A stretch of DNA of 64,000 bases from Robiginitomaculum sp. (GCA_002733805.1 NVXG01000030.1:1-64000), one strand, 5' to 3'; positions 43,297 through 53,067 are shown, counted from the first letter of the stretch. The notes: generated by a model from the letters alone, not told the origin. Numbers and translations are program-made.

Positions 43297-43806
43297 TTAC
43301 CCATCTCCCAACGCAAGGGTTTTTGTGGTTTGTCCGGCGCTTGTTGTGGCGCTGATCGTGCCCGAACCCAGCCGAATATTGGTTAAATTGATCTGTTCGG
43401 GGAACTGATCCATCAGCAAAGCGTTCAGGACAATCAATTGCTTTGGCGCCTGATCTATTTGAAGCGTAAAATAGACAAAAATGTATTCTGCCTCCGCCTC
43501 GCTACCGACAAATTCCAACTCCATCACCTTGCCGTCCAACGCAATGACAAAGCGTTTTTGACAATATGTTTTGATCAGCTCCAACGTTTCGGCCTGATCA
43601 TCCCAGCCATGGTCAAAACTCTCATAAATAATTTTCTCAAAATCATGGGCATACAGACGGTGGGTTATCTGTATTTCAGACGGGTCTTGGCCATATTCAA
43701 TAACACTCAACCCGGCATGCAGACGGTGCGCTTGGGCGGCCTGATTGGCGGCAAACAAAACGATTGCCGCCAATATGGCTAACCTGCTGATTTTTGGCGC
43801 AATCAC
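43297..43806 (-). CDS. Secreted DUF6702-like protein
   Basis: 169 residues with a signal peptide (SRLAILAAIVLFAANQAAQA, then HRLHAG). The body fits the DUF6702 pattern: an N-terminal His after cleavage, 'LSVIEYGQDPSEIQITHRLYAHDFEKII' and a beta-rich C-terminus. Function unknown. It overlaps the end of the M1 peptidase gene by four bases and is probably co-translated. Genes of this family often accompany M1 peptidases in marine bacteria, which supports a functional pair in the periplasm. Confidence 0.75.
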   Translation of the reverse strand: MIAPKISRLAILAAIVLFAANQAAQAHRLHAGLSVIEYGQDPSEIQITHRLYAHDFEKIIYESFDHGWDDQAETLELIKTYCQKRFVIALDGKVMELEFVGSEAEAEYIFVYFTLQIDQAPKQLIVLNALLMDQFPEQINLTNIRLGSGTISATTSAGQTTKTLALGDG

Positions 43807-46196
43807 TTCTTCGGTGCTTTTTTCTCTGCTTTGGTGATCAGACTACCTTCAGAAACCACCAGCTTGTCCTCGGCCATTCTGTTGCGCGGTGGTTTTTTGC
43901 CCCGAAACGCTTCAAGCCGGGTTGGGGTAATTTGGCGTGGAAAGGTATTGTTGTGTACGTCCACATCAGCCGTTTCCCAACGCGGATCGACTGTTGCCGA
44001 GACAATCTCACGATCAGTTACGATCATCTTGGTCACCTTTTTAGGATTGGCGCGCCAAATTTCGGCTGGTAAGCGGAATTCTTCCTTGCGGCCGTTTTTA
44101 TATTCCACCTCTAGAATAATCGGCATGACCAACCCACCCAAATTGGAAAACTCGAAGAAATAGTAATTTTCATCACTTTTCAGGACTTCGCGTTCCCAAG
44201 GTTTCAAGTTTTTCAATAATTCTTGATAATCAGATTTTTGAAATTTGGTGGTCTCAAATTTATCATGCGAATTATAGTAATCCAACAAAGCGCGATCCCT
44301 ATCAACTTCCATGGGCATGGATTTGTTGCGCTCGATGGTCAATGACAACGGTTCCTCACCGGCTTCTTTGCGCGCCAATTTGTTTTCAATTTCCGGATCA
44401 GCAGTATTGAGGGTTCCAATACTGATATTGTCCAACGAAATATCAACATGATCGGTTGAATAAAACCAGCCGCGCCAGAACCAATCCAGATCTGTGCCCG
44501 ATACTTCTTCCATGGTTCGGAAGAAATCATAGGGTGTTGGGCGCTTCATTTTCCAGTCTTCTGAATACTGAGTAAATGCCCGGTCGAACGCCTCGCGGCC
44601 CAAAATAGTTTCGCGCAAAATGTTCAACGCAGTGGCTGGCTTGGCATAGGCATTATTGCCGAATTGTAAAATGGATTCAGAATTGGTCATGATCGGCACT
44701 TGGTTTTGCGACACCATGTATTCGGCCATTTTTTTCGGCTCGCCACGGCGCGATGGGTAATTTTCTTCCCATTCACGTTCCGCCAAGAATTGCATAAAGG
44801 TGTTTAGACCTTCATCCATCCAAGTCCATTGGCGCTCATCAGAGTTGACCCACATCGGAAAGAAATTATGGCCAACTTCATGAATAATAACCGAGATCAA
44901 CCCGTATTTATCTCGATCCGTATAACTTAAATTCCCCCGCATATCCTTTTTGGGACGAGGCCCATTAAAGCAAATCATCGGGTATTCCATGCCAAATTTC
45001 GGGCCATTTACTGATATGGCGACCGGCCATGGATACGGCGTTGAATACTTGGAATAGACTCGAAGTGTGTGCATCACTGATTTGGTGGAATAGGCCGACC
45101 AAAGCGGCTCTGCTTCCTTGGGGTAGAACGACATGGCCATCACATGATCAGGGCCGCCGGGGATTTCTTGGTTCATGCCCTGAGCATCCCAGATAAACTT
45201 TCGAGATGCCGCAAATGCAAAATCACGAACATCTTCGGCCATGAACCGCCATGTTTTCGTGCCTTTGGCGACACTGCGTTCATTGGCCTTGGCTTCGCTG
45301 GGCGTCACAATAAACACCGGCTCGTCAGCGGTTCTGGCCTCTCTTAATCTGGAGGCCTGCGCCGCACTTAATACTTCATCCGGGTTTTGTAATTCACCGG
45401 TGGCGGCAACGATCAAATCGGCCGGCACCGTGATTGAAACCTCATATTTTCCAAATTCCAGCGTAAATTCACCGCGACCCATAAACTGCTTGTTGTGCCA
45501 GCCTTCATAATCGGAAAATACTGCCATTCGCGGATAGAATTGGGCAATTTCGAAAATACAATTCCCGTCTTCGTTTTTTGCTTCAAAACACTCATAGCCG
45601 CCACGACCGCCAATAACTCTTTCCTCAATGATGTTATAGCCATAGGTAATCGCAAAGCTCATTTGAGCACCGGCCTTTAACGGTGTTGGCAAGTCAATAC
45701 GCATAACCGTATCCACCACTTGATACGGCAAATTACGGCCTGTTGCGTCGGTAACCGAGCTCAACCGATAACCGCCATCAAACTTACGCATGGCCAAGGC
45801 CCGCCTTGCTGCGTTGTAGGATACTTCTTTGGAAGAAGTTACCGCCCGGCCCAACTCGCCGATGGAGCCGTTTTGAAACCGATTTTGGTCCAGTTGCACC
45901 CAGAGATAGGGTAAATCCTGCCTAGATTTATTGGTGTAGGTAACCCGAACAATGCCATCCAGTCGGCGTTTGGCTTCATTTAAAGTTACGTCAATCTTGT
46001 AGTCTGCTTGTTGCTGCCAATAATCTGGACCGGGCGAGCCGCTAGCGGTCCGCATGGAATTGACATCCGGCCATTCTTCGCCCTCCAGCTGCCTGAACTT
46101 GTCTTCAAAGCTGCCTTTGGTTTGTTGAATAGGGTTGGCAATTGCCACATTGGCAAAAACCGATGCCAAAAACCCGAGCGCTACAATTCGAAACAT
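43803..46196 (-). CDS. Secreted M1 family metallopeptidase
   Basis: 797 residues starting at ATG 46196 (GGAGG upstream) with a signal peptide (FRIVALGFLASVFANVAIA). The zinc site is 'ISVIIHEVGHNFFPMWVNSDERQWTWMDEGLNTF': HEVGH supplies two histidines and the catalytic Glu, and the Glu of 'MDEG' is the third ligand. The exopeptidase motif is modified to 'GPKFGMEYPMICFN' instead of GAMEN, with G-M-E-Y-P in that position. The last about 150 residues lie beyond the catalytic core. It is a probable periplasmic aminopeptidase that digests imported peptides. It forms a two-gene unit with the DUF6702-like gene. Confidence 0.93.
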   Translation of the reverse strand: MFRIVALGFLASVFANVAIANPIQQTKGSFEDKFRQLEGEEWPDVNSMRTASGSPGPDYWQQQADYKIDVTLNEAKRRLDGIVRVTYTNKSRQDLPYLWVQLDQNRFQNGSIGELGRAVTSSKEVSYNAARRALAMRKFDGGYRLSSVTDATGRNLPYQVVDTVMRIDLPTPLKAGAQMSFAITYGYNIIEERVIGGRGGYECFEAKNEDGNCIFEIAQFYPRMAVFSDYEGWHNKQFMGRGEFTLEFGKYEVSITVPADLIVAATGELQNPDEVLSAAQASRLREARTADEPVFIVTPSEAKANERSVAKGTKTWRFMAEDVRDFAFAASRKFIWDAQGMNQEIPGGPDHVMAMSFYPKEAEPLWSAYSTKSVMHTLRVYSKYSTPYPWPVAISVNGPKFGMEYPMICFNGPRPKKDMRGNLSYTDRDKYGLISVIIHEVGHNFFPMWVNSDERQWTWMDEGLNTFMQFLAEREWEENYPSRRGEPKKMAEYMVSQNQVPIMTNSESILQFGNNAYAKPATALNILRETILGREAFDRAFTQYSEDWKMKRPTPYDFFRTMEEVSGTDLDWFWRGWFYSTDHVDISLDNISIGTLNTADPEIENKLARKEAGEEPLSLTIERNKSMPMEVDRDRALLDYYNSHDKFETTKFQKSDYQELLKNLKPWEREVLKSDENYYFFEFSNLGGLVMPIILEVEYKNGRKEEFRLPAEIWRANPKKVTKMIVTDREIVSATVDPRWETADVDVHNNTFPRQITPTRLEAFRGKKPPRNRMAEDKLVVSEGSLITKAEKKAPKK

Positions 46197-46291
46197 AACA
46201 ACCTCCAAAACCCAGATCGAGACAACTAACCCCTACGTGACACGTGTGTCGACATTAAATACTTGTAATCTTTTGACTGTTCGAGAAACGC

Positions 46292-47044
46292 CTAGCCAGC
46301 CGCATCAACGATCGGGCAAAACTTGTCGGCGGTAAGACTGGCACCACCGACCAAGCCACCATCAACATCCGGCAAACCAAATATTTCTGTGGCATTGCCC
46401 GGATTAACTGACCCGCCGTACAAAATACGCGCTTGTGCCAGATCGTCCCCGCCGCAAGATTTCAGCACGCCGCGAATTGCCCCATGCATTTCATTGATAT
46501 CGTCCAGCGTCGCGGTTTTGCCTGTGCCAATGGCCCAAATCGGCTCATAGGCAATGACGCAATTGTCTGCATCAGCCCCACTGGGGAGCGAGTTTGTGAC
46601 CTGTAACGAAACCAATGAAATAGCTTCACCAGATTCACGTTGATCTAAGGTTTCACCCACGCAAACGATGGCAATCAGGCCGGCACGGAGCGCCGCTTCG
46701 GCCTTGGATTTGATCAGGGCGTTACTCTCGTGATAGCCCTCACGGCGTTCTGAATGCCCGACGATGCAATAGCTGGCTCCGACATCAGCCAACATTTCGG
46801 CTGAAATATCACCAGTATGCGCGCCGGAGCTTTCAGGATGACAATCCTCGCCGCCCAGCAAAAGGCCAGAATTTTTCGCTTGGTTATACAGACTGGCTAA
46901 AATGGTCGCGGGTGGGCAGATCAACACATCATGACGCTCGAATTGTTCAGCCGATATCCGGTCAATCATCAGACCCAACTCGGACTGGTTAGTCAGCAAC
47001 CCGTTCATCTTCCAATTCCCGGCGATCAGCATTTTTCGAGGCAT
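46292..47044 (-). CDS. tpiA: Triose-phosphate isomerase
   Basis: 250 residues interconverting dihydroxyacetone phosphate and glyceraldehyde 3-phosphate. 'LIAGNWKMNG' holds the catalytic Asn and Lys. 'YCIVGHSERREGYHES' has the catalytic His. 'CVIAYEPIWAIGTGKTA' carries the catalytic Glu and loop 6. 'ARILYGGSVNPGNATEI' binds phosphate. GGAG sits 6 bases before the ATG. It is divergent from ppiD with a 146-base gap. Linkage of tpiA, ppiD and trpE is conserved in Alphaproteobacteria. Confidence 0.97.
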   Translation of the reverse strand: MPRKMLIAGNWKMNGLLTNQSELGLMIDRISAEQFERHDVLICPPATILASLYNQAKNSGLLLGGEDCHPESSGAHTGDISAEMLADVGASYCIVGHSERREGYHESNALIKSKAEAALRAGLIAIVCVGETLDQRESGEAISLVSLQVTNSLPSGADADNCVIAYEPIWAIGTGKTATLDDINEMHGAIRGVLKSCGGDDLAQARILYGGSVNPGNATEIFGLPDVDGGLVGGASLTADKFCPIVDAAG

Positions 47045-47190
47045 TTCATTCTCCAGCGTGCAGCAATTTTATGACTGTCCCTAGCAGGCGATTTACCCCT
47101 GTGCAATAAACACCGCAATCGGTGCTTGCGAGTGCAAATGACACCGCATACATTCCGCCTTCCTGTTCAACTCCAAAACCGGAGACTTCC

Positions 47191-49077
47191 ATGCTTGAAG
47201 CCATGCGTAAATCACTACGCTCCCCCATTTCGGTGGCGTTCCTTCTGCTCATTGTTTTGAGTTTTGTCGTCTGGGGCACTGGTGATATTTTCCAAGGCGG
47301 CACAGGTGATGCTGTGGTGATTGTTGGACCAGAGAAAATTACTGTGGATGAATACGCCTCCACTTGGCGCCGCGAGGTGAATTCGCGCATTCGAGCCAGC
47401 AATGGTAAATTTTCAGAAATTGAGGCCAAGGAACGGGGCATGGACGATCAATTGCTCGAGCGGATGATTTCCGAAACTGCACTGGACGCAAAGCTCAACG
47501 AGCTTGGAGTCAGCGTTTCGCGTCGGATGATGCTAGAATACGCCAAAGGGTATGAAGCATTCAAAGACCCGCTAACCGGCGAGTTCACGGACGATCAGTA
47601 TTTGCTGGCCTTAACCCAGGCACAACTGACCCCCAAAATGTTTGAATCGGAAGCCAAAGCCGATCTGGGCCGCCGTCAGGTAATGTCGGTGATCGTCGAT
47701 GGAGTGAGCGCACCCATTTCCTACACCCGTAACTTGATGGCGTTTCAACAGGAAATGCGACAGGTTGAATCTGTTTTTCTACCAAGCTCCTCCCTGCCCA
47801 GCCCGTCGGAGCCAACCCGCGAACAACTCCAAAAAATGATTGATCAAAACCCGGCACAGTTCGCTATTCCTGAACGGCGCGCTGCTACTTTGGTTTTGAT
47901 CTCGGCCAGAGATCTGGAACTCGACATCCAGCCAACCGAAGAAGAATTACGCGCCACTTTTGATTTTCGCAAAGCTGAGTTTACCAAACTAGAAACCCGC
48001 TCCTGGGTACAAGTGCCAACTCAAGATCAAGTCACTGCTGATCTGGTTTCAAAACGGCTACAAGCCGGTGAAGAAGCCGCAGACATCATGTTGGATATGA
48101 AGCTTGATGGCACACCGATTGTTCTGAGCGATGCAGACGTCAGCAATTCCCCGGATGACCAAATTGCCGAAGCGGTGTTTGCTGCTGTAACTGGTGACAC
48201 TGGAGCGACAGAGGGCCGGTTTGCTTGGGCAGCTTGGAAACTTCAATCCATTACCGCCGGTGAGGAACAAACCTTTGAAGAAGTGCAAGACCAATTGCGC
48301 GAAGACTTTACCCGCGAAGAAGCCCGCAACCGCCTGTTTGAAATTATGGGTGATTTTGAAGGCTCCCGAGGCGATGGCATGACCATGGATGAAGCAGCCG
48401 AAGCCCAAAATCTAGTGGCGATCAGCTTGCCACCGGTTGACCGCTCCGGGTTGGATGAAACCAGCGAAGCCGTCGAATTTTTTACAAAGTCGCCCGAAAT
48501 GCTGGAAACTCTATTCCTGTTGGATGAACTGGTGGAGAGCGATATTGAAGAAACCGAACAAGGCGACTTTTATGCCTTGAGCGTTGACGAGATTGTCAGT
48601 GCTCGCAACCCGGAGCTGGATGAAGTATTTGAACAGGTCAAATCCGCTTGGACCTTACAACAAACTTCGAATGCCCTACGGGCGCTGGCCGATAGTGCCA
48701 AAGCGGCATTCGATGCGGGCGAAGCCGCATCTGACATTGCGGCAAAACACCCACAAGCGCGCGTGGAAATCGCCATACTGAACCGGTATCAACCAGAACC
48801 CACCATTCCGCCAAGTCTGGCCCGGCAATTGTTTGCAATGGAACCAGGGCAATCTACCTACGTTTTCTCGGGAGCAACCGAGGAAATCATCGTTTCCAGA
48901 TTGCAAACGATCATCCCAGCTCCCCTGGCATCAGATGCCAGTTTGTTATTATCCCGCGCCCAACTTGATCAGGAGTTGAGCCGGGACATTGAGAGTCAAT
49001 TCATCAACGGCTTGCGCTCCAGTTATACCATTCGCCGCGATAACAGATTAAAAGATCTGGCTCTCGGCGATGGCTAA
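47191..49077 (+). CDS. ppiD: PpiD-like membrane-anchored periplasmic chaperone / peptidyl-prolyl isomerase
   Basis: 628 residues when started at ATG 47191 (CGGAG upstream); the track's start adds 23 residues. One N-terminal helix ('SPISVAFLLLIVLSFVVWG') anchors it in the inner membrane. A SurA-N-like domain follows ('ITVDEYASTWRREVNSRIR...') and then a parvulin-like central part without an obvious active PPIase signature. A C-terminal helical region with '...EEVQDQLREDF' repeats completes it. Relatives help fold and release outer-membrane proteins. The last 8 bases overlap trpE. This linkage is ordinary for Alphaproteobacteria. Confidence 0.88.
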   Translation: MLEAMRKSLRSPISVAFLLLIVLSFVVWGTGDIFQGGTGDAVVIVGPEKITVDEYASTWRREVNSRIRASNGKFSEIEAKERGMDDQLLERMISETALDAKLNELGVSVSRRMMLEYAKGYEAFKDPLTGEFTDDQYLLALTQAQLTPKMFESEAKADLGRRQVMSVIVDGVSAPISYTRNLMAFQQEMRQVESVFLPSSSLPSPSEPTREQLQKMIDQNPAQFAIPERRAATLVLISARDLELDIQPTEEELRATFDFRKAEFTKLETRSWVQVPTQDQVTADLVSKRLQAGEEAADIMLDMKLDGTPIVLSDADVSNSPDDQIAEAVFAAVTGDTGATEGRFAWAAWKLQSITAGEEQTFEEVQDQLREDFTREEARNRLFEIMGDFEGSRGDGMTMDEAAEAQNLVAISLPPVDRSGLDETSEAVEFFTKSPEMLETLFLLDELVESDIEETEQGDFYALSVDEIVSARNPELDEVFEQVKSAWTLQQTSNALRALADSAKAAFDAGEAASDIAAKHPQARVEIAILNRYQPEPTIPPSLARQLFAMEPGQSTYVFSGATEEIIVSRLQTIIPAPLASDASLLLSRAQLDQELSRDIESQFINGLRSSYTIRRDNRLKDLALGDG

Positions 49078-50581
49078 ACATGCGAACAAGCCATCGGATG
49101 ATCAAAATGACTTTGAGAACTTTTGCCGCGCATCCCTGAGCGGCCAGCCCCATCTGGTCATTCGCAGATTGATTGACGATCTGGTCACGCCGGTGGCGGC
49201 TGTACTCAAACTGGGCGCAGATCGCTCTGATATATTCTTACTGGAATCGGTCAAAGGCGGTGAAACTCGGGGCCGGTACTCGGTCATTGGGTTAAAACCG
49301 GATCAGCGTTTCAAAATTCTAGATGGACAACCTTCGATGGCTGATGGCCAAGGTACGTACCAACCATTGCCCAGCAACCCCATTGCCGCGTTACGGGAGT
49401 TCGTTGAGGCGGCAGAGGTGGATGTCCCACCACAAATGCCGCCCATGCTAAGCGGTGTCTTTGGCTATGTCGGCTATGATGCAATCACTTGGATTGATGA
49501 TGTGCCGTTGGCGGTTGGACAAGGCTTGGGAACGCCAGAAGCATTATTGCTGCGGCCTACGCAAATGGTGGTATTTGATTCGGTAAATCAGGAAATTATC
49601 CTGTCCCGGCGAATTGAACCGGTTGCGGAAAAGGATTTGCAATCAACTTGGCAGGCGCTCAAAGCTGAGCTGGATTCTTTACAAGAAACTATATTGGGAC
49701 CGTTGCAAGCCAAACCGGTTTTACAGGCACCCAAGCGTCAAGAAACCACAAAACGAGACAGCAATACAAGCATTGCCCAATTCCACCAAATGGTCGGCAA
49801 GGCCAAGCAATACATCGTGGATGGTGACGTTTTTCAGGTGGTTTTGAGCCAGCGGTTTTCAATGCCATTTACTCTGCCACCCTTTGCGCTTTATCGGTCG
49901 TTACGTAAAAGCAACCCGTCCCCGTTTCTGTTTTTCCTAGCTATGGACGAGTTTTCAATTGTTGGCTCCAGCCCAGAAATTCTGGTTCGGGTTCGCAATA
50001 AAAAAATCACCATCAGACCCATTGCCGGCACCCGGCCCCGGGGCAAGGATGAAGCGGAAGACTTGGCCTTGGAAGTGGACTTGCTGTCCGATCAGAAAGA
50101 ACGGGCTGAACATTTGATGCTGCTCGATCTGGGCCGCAATGATGCGGGCCGCGTTGCCAAGCCCGGGACGGTCAAAGTCACCAAATCATTTGTCATTGAA
50201 CGTTATAGCAAAGTGTTGCACATCGTATCTAACGTCGAAGCGGAACTGGCCGATGACAAAAATGCATTGGACGCCCTGTTTGCCGGGTTTCCGCACGGGA
50301 CAGTTTCGGGCGCGCCCAAAATCCGGGCCATGCAAATCATTGCCGAATTAGAACAAGACCGCCGGGGTATCTATGCCGGTGCGGTTGGGTATTTTTCGGC
50401 GCATGGTGATCTGGACACCTGCATTGCACTTCGTACTGCGGTAATCAAAGATGGAAAAATGTACGTTCAGGCGGGCGGCGGAAATGTGCTGGATAGCGAT
50501 GAAGAAATGGAGCGGCAGGAAACATTGCACAAATCCAGCGCCGTATTTGACGCCGCAACAGATGCTTGGCGATTTGTCTAA
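49070..50581 (+). CDS. trpE: Anthranilate synthase component I
   Basis: 503 residues. The N-terminal region ('DIFLLESVKGGETRGRYSVIGLKPD') contains the tryptophan feedback site LLES. The chorismate-binding core shows 'QYIVDGDVFQVVLSQRF', 'SSPEILVRV', 'RPIAGTRPRGKDEAEDLALE', 'LMLLDLGRNDAGRVAKPGTVKV', 'PHGTVSGAPKIRAMQII' and 'YAGAVGYFSAHGDLDTCIALRT'. It makes anthranilate from chorismate with ammonia from TrpG. The start (ATGGCTAA) overlaps the ppiD stop by 8 bases. I see no leader peptide with tandem tryptophan codons in front of it, so trp attenuation is unlikely here. Confidence 0.96.
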   Translation: MAKHANKPSDDQNDFENFCRASLSGQPHLVIRRLIDDLVTPVAAVLKLGADRSDIFLLESVKGGETRGRYSVIGLKPDQRFKILDGQPSMADGQGTYQPLPSNPIAALREFVEAAEVDVPPQMPPMLSGVFGYVGYDAITWIDDVPLAVGQGLGTPEALLLRPTQMVVFDSVNQEIILSRRIEPVAEKDLQSTWQALKAELDSLQETILGPLQAKPVLQAPKRQETTKRDSNTSIAQFHQMVGKAKQYIVDGDVFQVVLSQRFSMPFTLPPFALYRSLRKSNPSPFLFFLAMDEFSIVGSSPEILVRVRNKKITIRPIAGTRPRGKDEAEDLALEVDLLSDQKERAEHLMLLDLGRNDAGRVAKPGTVKVTKSFVIERYSKVLHIVSNVEAELADDKNALDALFAGFPHGTVSGAPKIRAMQIIAELEQDRRGIYAGAVGYFSAHGDLDTCIALRTAVIKDGKMYVQAGGGNVLDSDEEMERQETLHKSSAVFDAATDAWRFV

Positions 50582-50640
50582 AAGGACCAGAACGCCCGGT
50601 TCGGGCTTTCACCCATTTGCGTACCAACAAGGAAAAGTCC

Positions 50641-51228
50641 ATGATCCTGGTGATCGATAATTACGACAGCTTTACGTTTAATTTGGTGCACTATCTGCAA
50701 GAGCTAGGTGCCGAGATACAAGTCGAGCGCAATGATGCCCGTACCGCATCCGAATTTTTGGTCCTAGAGCCAACGGGCATTTTATTATCGCCCGGCCCCT
50801 GCACACCCGATGATGCCGGGGTGTGTCTGGAACTCATTCAAAAGCTACCAGAGCATTTGCCATTGTTAGGGGTATGCTTGGGCCATCAGGCTATCGGACA
50901 GGCATTTGGCGGCACTGTCATTGGAGCCAAAACCATTATGCATGGTAAAACCAGCCGCATCCGCCACGATGGGTCTGGCTTGTTCGCAGATATTCCCGAT
51001 AATTTTGTGGCAACCCGGTATCATTCGCTTTCGGTTGAGGCAAAGACATTGCCCGAATGTCTACGGGCCAATGCGTGGACAGCGGATGACGAGATCATGG
51101 CACTGCAACACCAAAAACGACCGATTTTTGGCGTTCAATTTCATCCAGAATCTATTGCCTCGGAACACGGCCATCAATTGCTGGAAAATTTCCTGCAATT
51201 CTGCAAGCTGCGAGGTGATCCGTCATGA
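50641..51228 (+). CDS. trpG: Anthranilate synthase component II (glutamine amidotransferase)
   Basis: 195 residues, started at ATG 50641 with AAGGA upstream; the track's 50566 start would overlap trpE. Class I amidotransferase triad: nucleophile Cys in 'LLGVCLGHQAIGQAFGG', and His and Glu in 'VQFHPESIASEHG'. 'VIDNYDSFTFNLVHYLQELG' is the N-terminal signature. It supplies ammonia to TrpE and can also serve PabB. The trpD ATG overlaps its stop (ATGA). Confidence 0.96.
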   Translation: MILVIDNYDSFTFNLVHYLQELGAEIQVERNDARTASEFLVLEPTGILLSPGPCTPDDAGVCLELIQKLPEHLPLLGVCLGHQAIGQAFGGTVIGAKTIMHGKTSRIRHDGSGLFADIPDNFVATRYHSLSVEAKTLPECLRANAWTADDEIMALQHQKRPIFGVQFHPESIASEHGHQLLENFLQFCKLRGDPS

Positions 51229-52247
51229 ATGAATTTTCCACCCTGCTGGAGAGCCTCTGTACCGATCGCCAATTGTCGTCGACGGATGCGCAAACCGCTT
51301 TTGAGTTGATTATGTCCGGACAGGTCGATGATATCCTGATCGGCAGCTTTCTGGTCGCCTTACGCACAATTGGCGAAACGTCCGAAATCATTACGGCCGG
51401 TGCCAAAGTATTACGATCCCGCCTGATCCCGGTTCTCTCGCCAGCCGGAGCCATTGATACTTGTGGCACCGGCGGAGACAGCAAAGGCTCGTTTAATATC
51501 TCAACCGCAACCGCGATTGTTGCCGCCGGGGCAGGTGCCATCGTTGCCAAGCATGGGAACAAGGCATTGTCTTCCAAATCAGGATCTTCGGAAGTGCTCG
51601 AAAAGCTGGGCGTGAAATTACAACAACCCGAAGGCGGAGTTGCCGCCTGTATGCAGGAGGCCAATATCGGCTTTATGTTCGCACCGGCCCACCATGCCGC
51701 CATGAAATACGCGGCTCCGGCCCGAACGGCATTGGGCATGAGAACAATTTTCAACCTGCTCGGTCCCCTATCCAACCCGGCGGGAACCAAGCGTCAGTTA
51801 TTGGGCGTGTTCGATCGCAAGTGGACCGAACCCATGGCACACACCCTGCGCAATCTGGGCGCACAGCGGGCCTGGGTGGTGTGTGGTGATGATGGGATGG
51901 ATGAATTGACCACAACGACAACATCGCAAGTCACTGAGCTAAAGGACGGTCAGATCAAGACCTTTTCACTGGATCCGCAGCAATATGGTTTACACTTGGT
52001 CAATCCTAACGAATTGGCTGGTGGTGGACCGCAAGAAAATGCCGCAGCCATCACCGCATTGCTGGCTGGTCAGAGCGGAGCCTTTCGCGACATTGTCTTG
52101 CTGAACACCGGGGCCGCCTTGTTGGTGGCCGATCTTGCTTCTGATTTGCATGACGGAATTACCCAAGCCAGACAATCCATTGATCAAGGGCGCGCGGCAT
52201 CTGCCTTGGCCAAGCTGGTCAATGTCTCCAATCGAGAGGCATCATGA
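51225..52247 (+). CDS. trpD: Anthranilate phosphoribosyltransferase
   Basis: 340 residues. 'AIDTCGTGGDSKGSFNISTATAIVAAGAGAIVAKHGNKALSSKSGSSEVLEKLG' holds the PRPP and Mg sites (GTGGD, NIST, KHGN), 'APAHHAAMKYAAPART' the second anthranilate region, and 'LGMRTIFNLLGPLSNPAG' the conserved C-terminal signature. It attaches phosphoribose to anthranilate. Four-base overlaps with trpG and trpC show a coupled operon. trpF, trpB and trpA are not present in the window. Confidence 0.96.
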   Translation: MNEFSTLLESLCTDRQLSSTDAQTAFELIMSGQVDDILIGSFLVALRTIGETSEIITAGAKVLRSRLIPVLSPAGAIDTCGTGGDSKGSFNISTATAIVAAGAGAIVAKHGNKALSSKSGSSEVLEKLGVKLQQPEGGVAACMQEANIGFMFAPAHHAAMKYAAPARTALGMRTIFNLLGPLSNPAGTKRQLLGVFDRKWTEPMAHTLRNLGAQRAWVVCGDDGMDELTTTTTSQVTELKDGQIKTFSLDPQQYGLHLVNPNELAGGGPQENAAAITALLAGQSGAFRDIVLLNTGAALLVADLASDLHDGITQARQSIDQGRAASALAKLVNVSNREAS

Positions 52248-53032
52248 GTGTGTTGGACGACATTGTAGCGGCAAAAAGGCTGGAACTTGTGCAAGCCAAA
52301 GCACAAATATCGATCGTAACACTCCAAACAGAAGTAAAGCACTGTCCGCCGACCAGAGGCTTTGCACAAGCCATCCACGATGCTGCTTTGCGCCAAGAAG
52401 TAGCCTTGATTGCCGAAATCAAAAAGGCAAGCCCGTCCAAGGGACTGATCCGCGCCAATTTTTGTCCTGCCACCCACGCAAAAGAATACCAACTTGGCGG
52501 CGCAACCTGTCTCTCTGTGCTGACAGATATTCACTTTATGGGAACAGATGCACACTTTACCGAAGCCAGAAATGCCAACCAATTGCCTATGCTTCGGAAG
52601 GATTTCATGATTGATCCTTGGCAAATTCTGCAATCCCGCCAACTGGGTGCCGACTGTGTTTTGCTTATTATGGCCATCCTGTCAGATGCACAGGCCGCAG
52701 AATTGCAGGCCATTGCTCAATCATGCCAATTGGATGTGTTGGTCGAGACCCATGATCTGGCTGAACTGGACCGGGCCTTGCAATTGCCAGCAACTTGCCT
52801 GATCGGCGTAAACAACAGAAATCTGCACAACTTCAACACAGATTTGCAAACAACGGACCATTTGCTGCAAAGCGCACCCAAATCCAGAACGTACGTATCG
52901 GAAAGCGGGATCCATAGTCCGGCAGATGTCAAAGCCGTAACCCGCGCTGGTGCCGTCGCCATTTTGGTCGGAGAAAGCCTGATGCGGCAAGAAAACCTGG
53001 CAGATGCCACAAGGCATCTTTTGGCAAAATGA
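52244..53032 (+). CDS. trpC: Indole-3-glycerol phosphate synthase
   Basis: 262 residues, TIM barrel. 'ILDDIVAAKRLELVQAK'-type N-terminus (here SVLDDIVAAKRLELVQA), the signature 'ALIAEIKKASPSKGLIR' with catalytic Glu and Lys, 'LRKDFMIDPWQI', 'LVETHDLAELDRAL', 'LIGVNNRNLHNFNTDL' and 'VSESGIHSPADVKA' all fit. It closes the indole ring from CdRP. It is the last trp gene, and lexA follows after 84 bases, which contain the SOS promoter. Confidence 0.96.
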   Translation: MSVLDDIVAAKRLELVQAKAQISIVTLQTEVKHCPPTRGFAQAIHDAALRQEVALIAEIKKASPSKGLIRANFCPATHAKEYQLGGATCLSVLTDIHFMGTDAHFTEARNANQLPMLRKDFMIDPWQILQSRQLGADCVLLIMAILSDAQAAELQAIAQSCQLDVLVETHDLAELDRALQLPATCLIGVNNRNLHNFNTDLQTTDHLLQSAPKSRTYVSESGIHSPADVKAVTRAGAVAILVGESLMRQENLADATRHLLAK

Positions 53033-53038
53033 CCACCC

Positions 53039-53067
53039 TTGACGAATAAATAGAACACATGTAGAAC
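53039..53067 (+). promoter_or_regulatory. lexA promoter with alphaproteobacterial SOS box
   Basis: TTGACG (53039-53044) and TAGAAC (53062-53067) are 17 bases apart and form a plausible promoter. GAAC-N7-GAAC (53053-53067: GAACacatgtaGAAC), the reverse complement of the consensus GTTC-N7-GTTC, overlaps the -10 element. LexA bound here would block its own transcription. The start codon is 50 bases downstream. Confidence 0.85.

Noticed and set aside
47046-47441. 131-residue minus-strand ORF between tpiA and ppiD
   Set aside because: It lies mostly antisense to the ppiD coding region, which has better motifs, ribosome site and neighbours.
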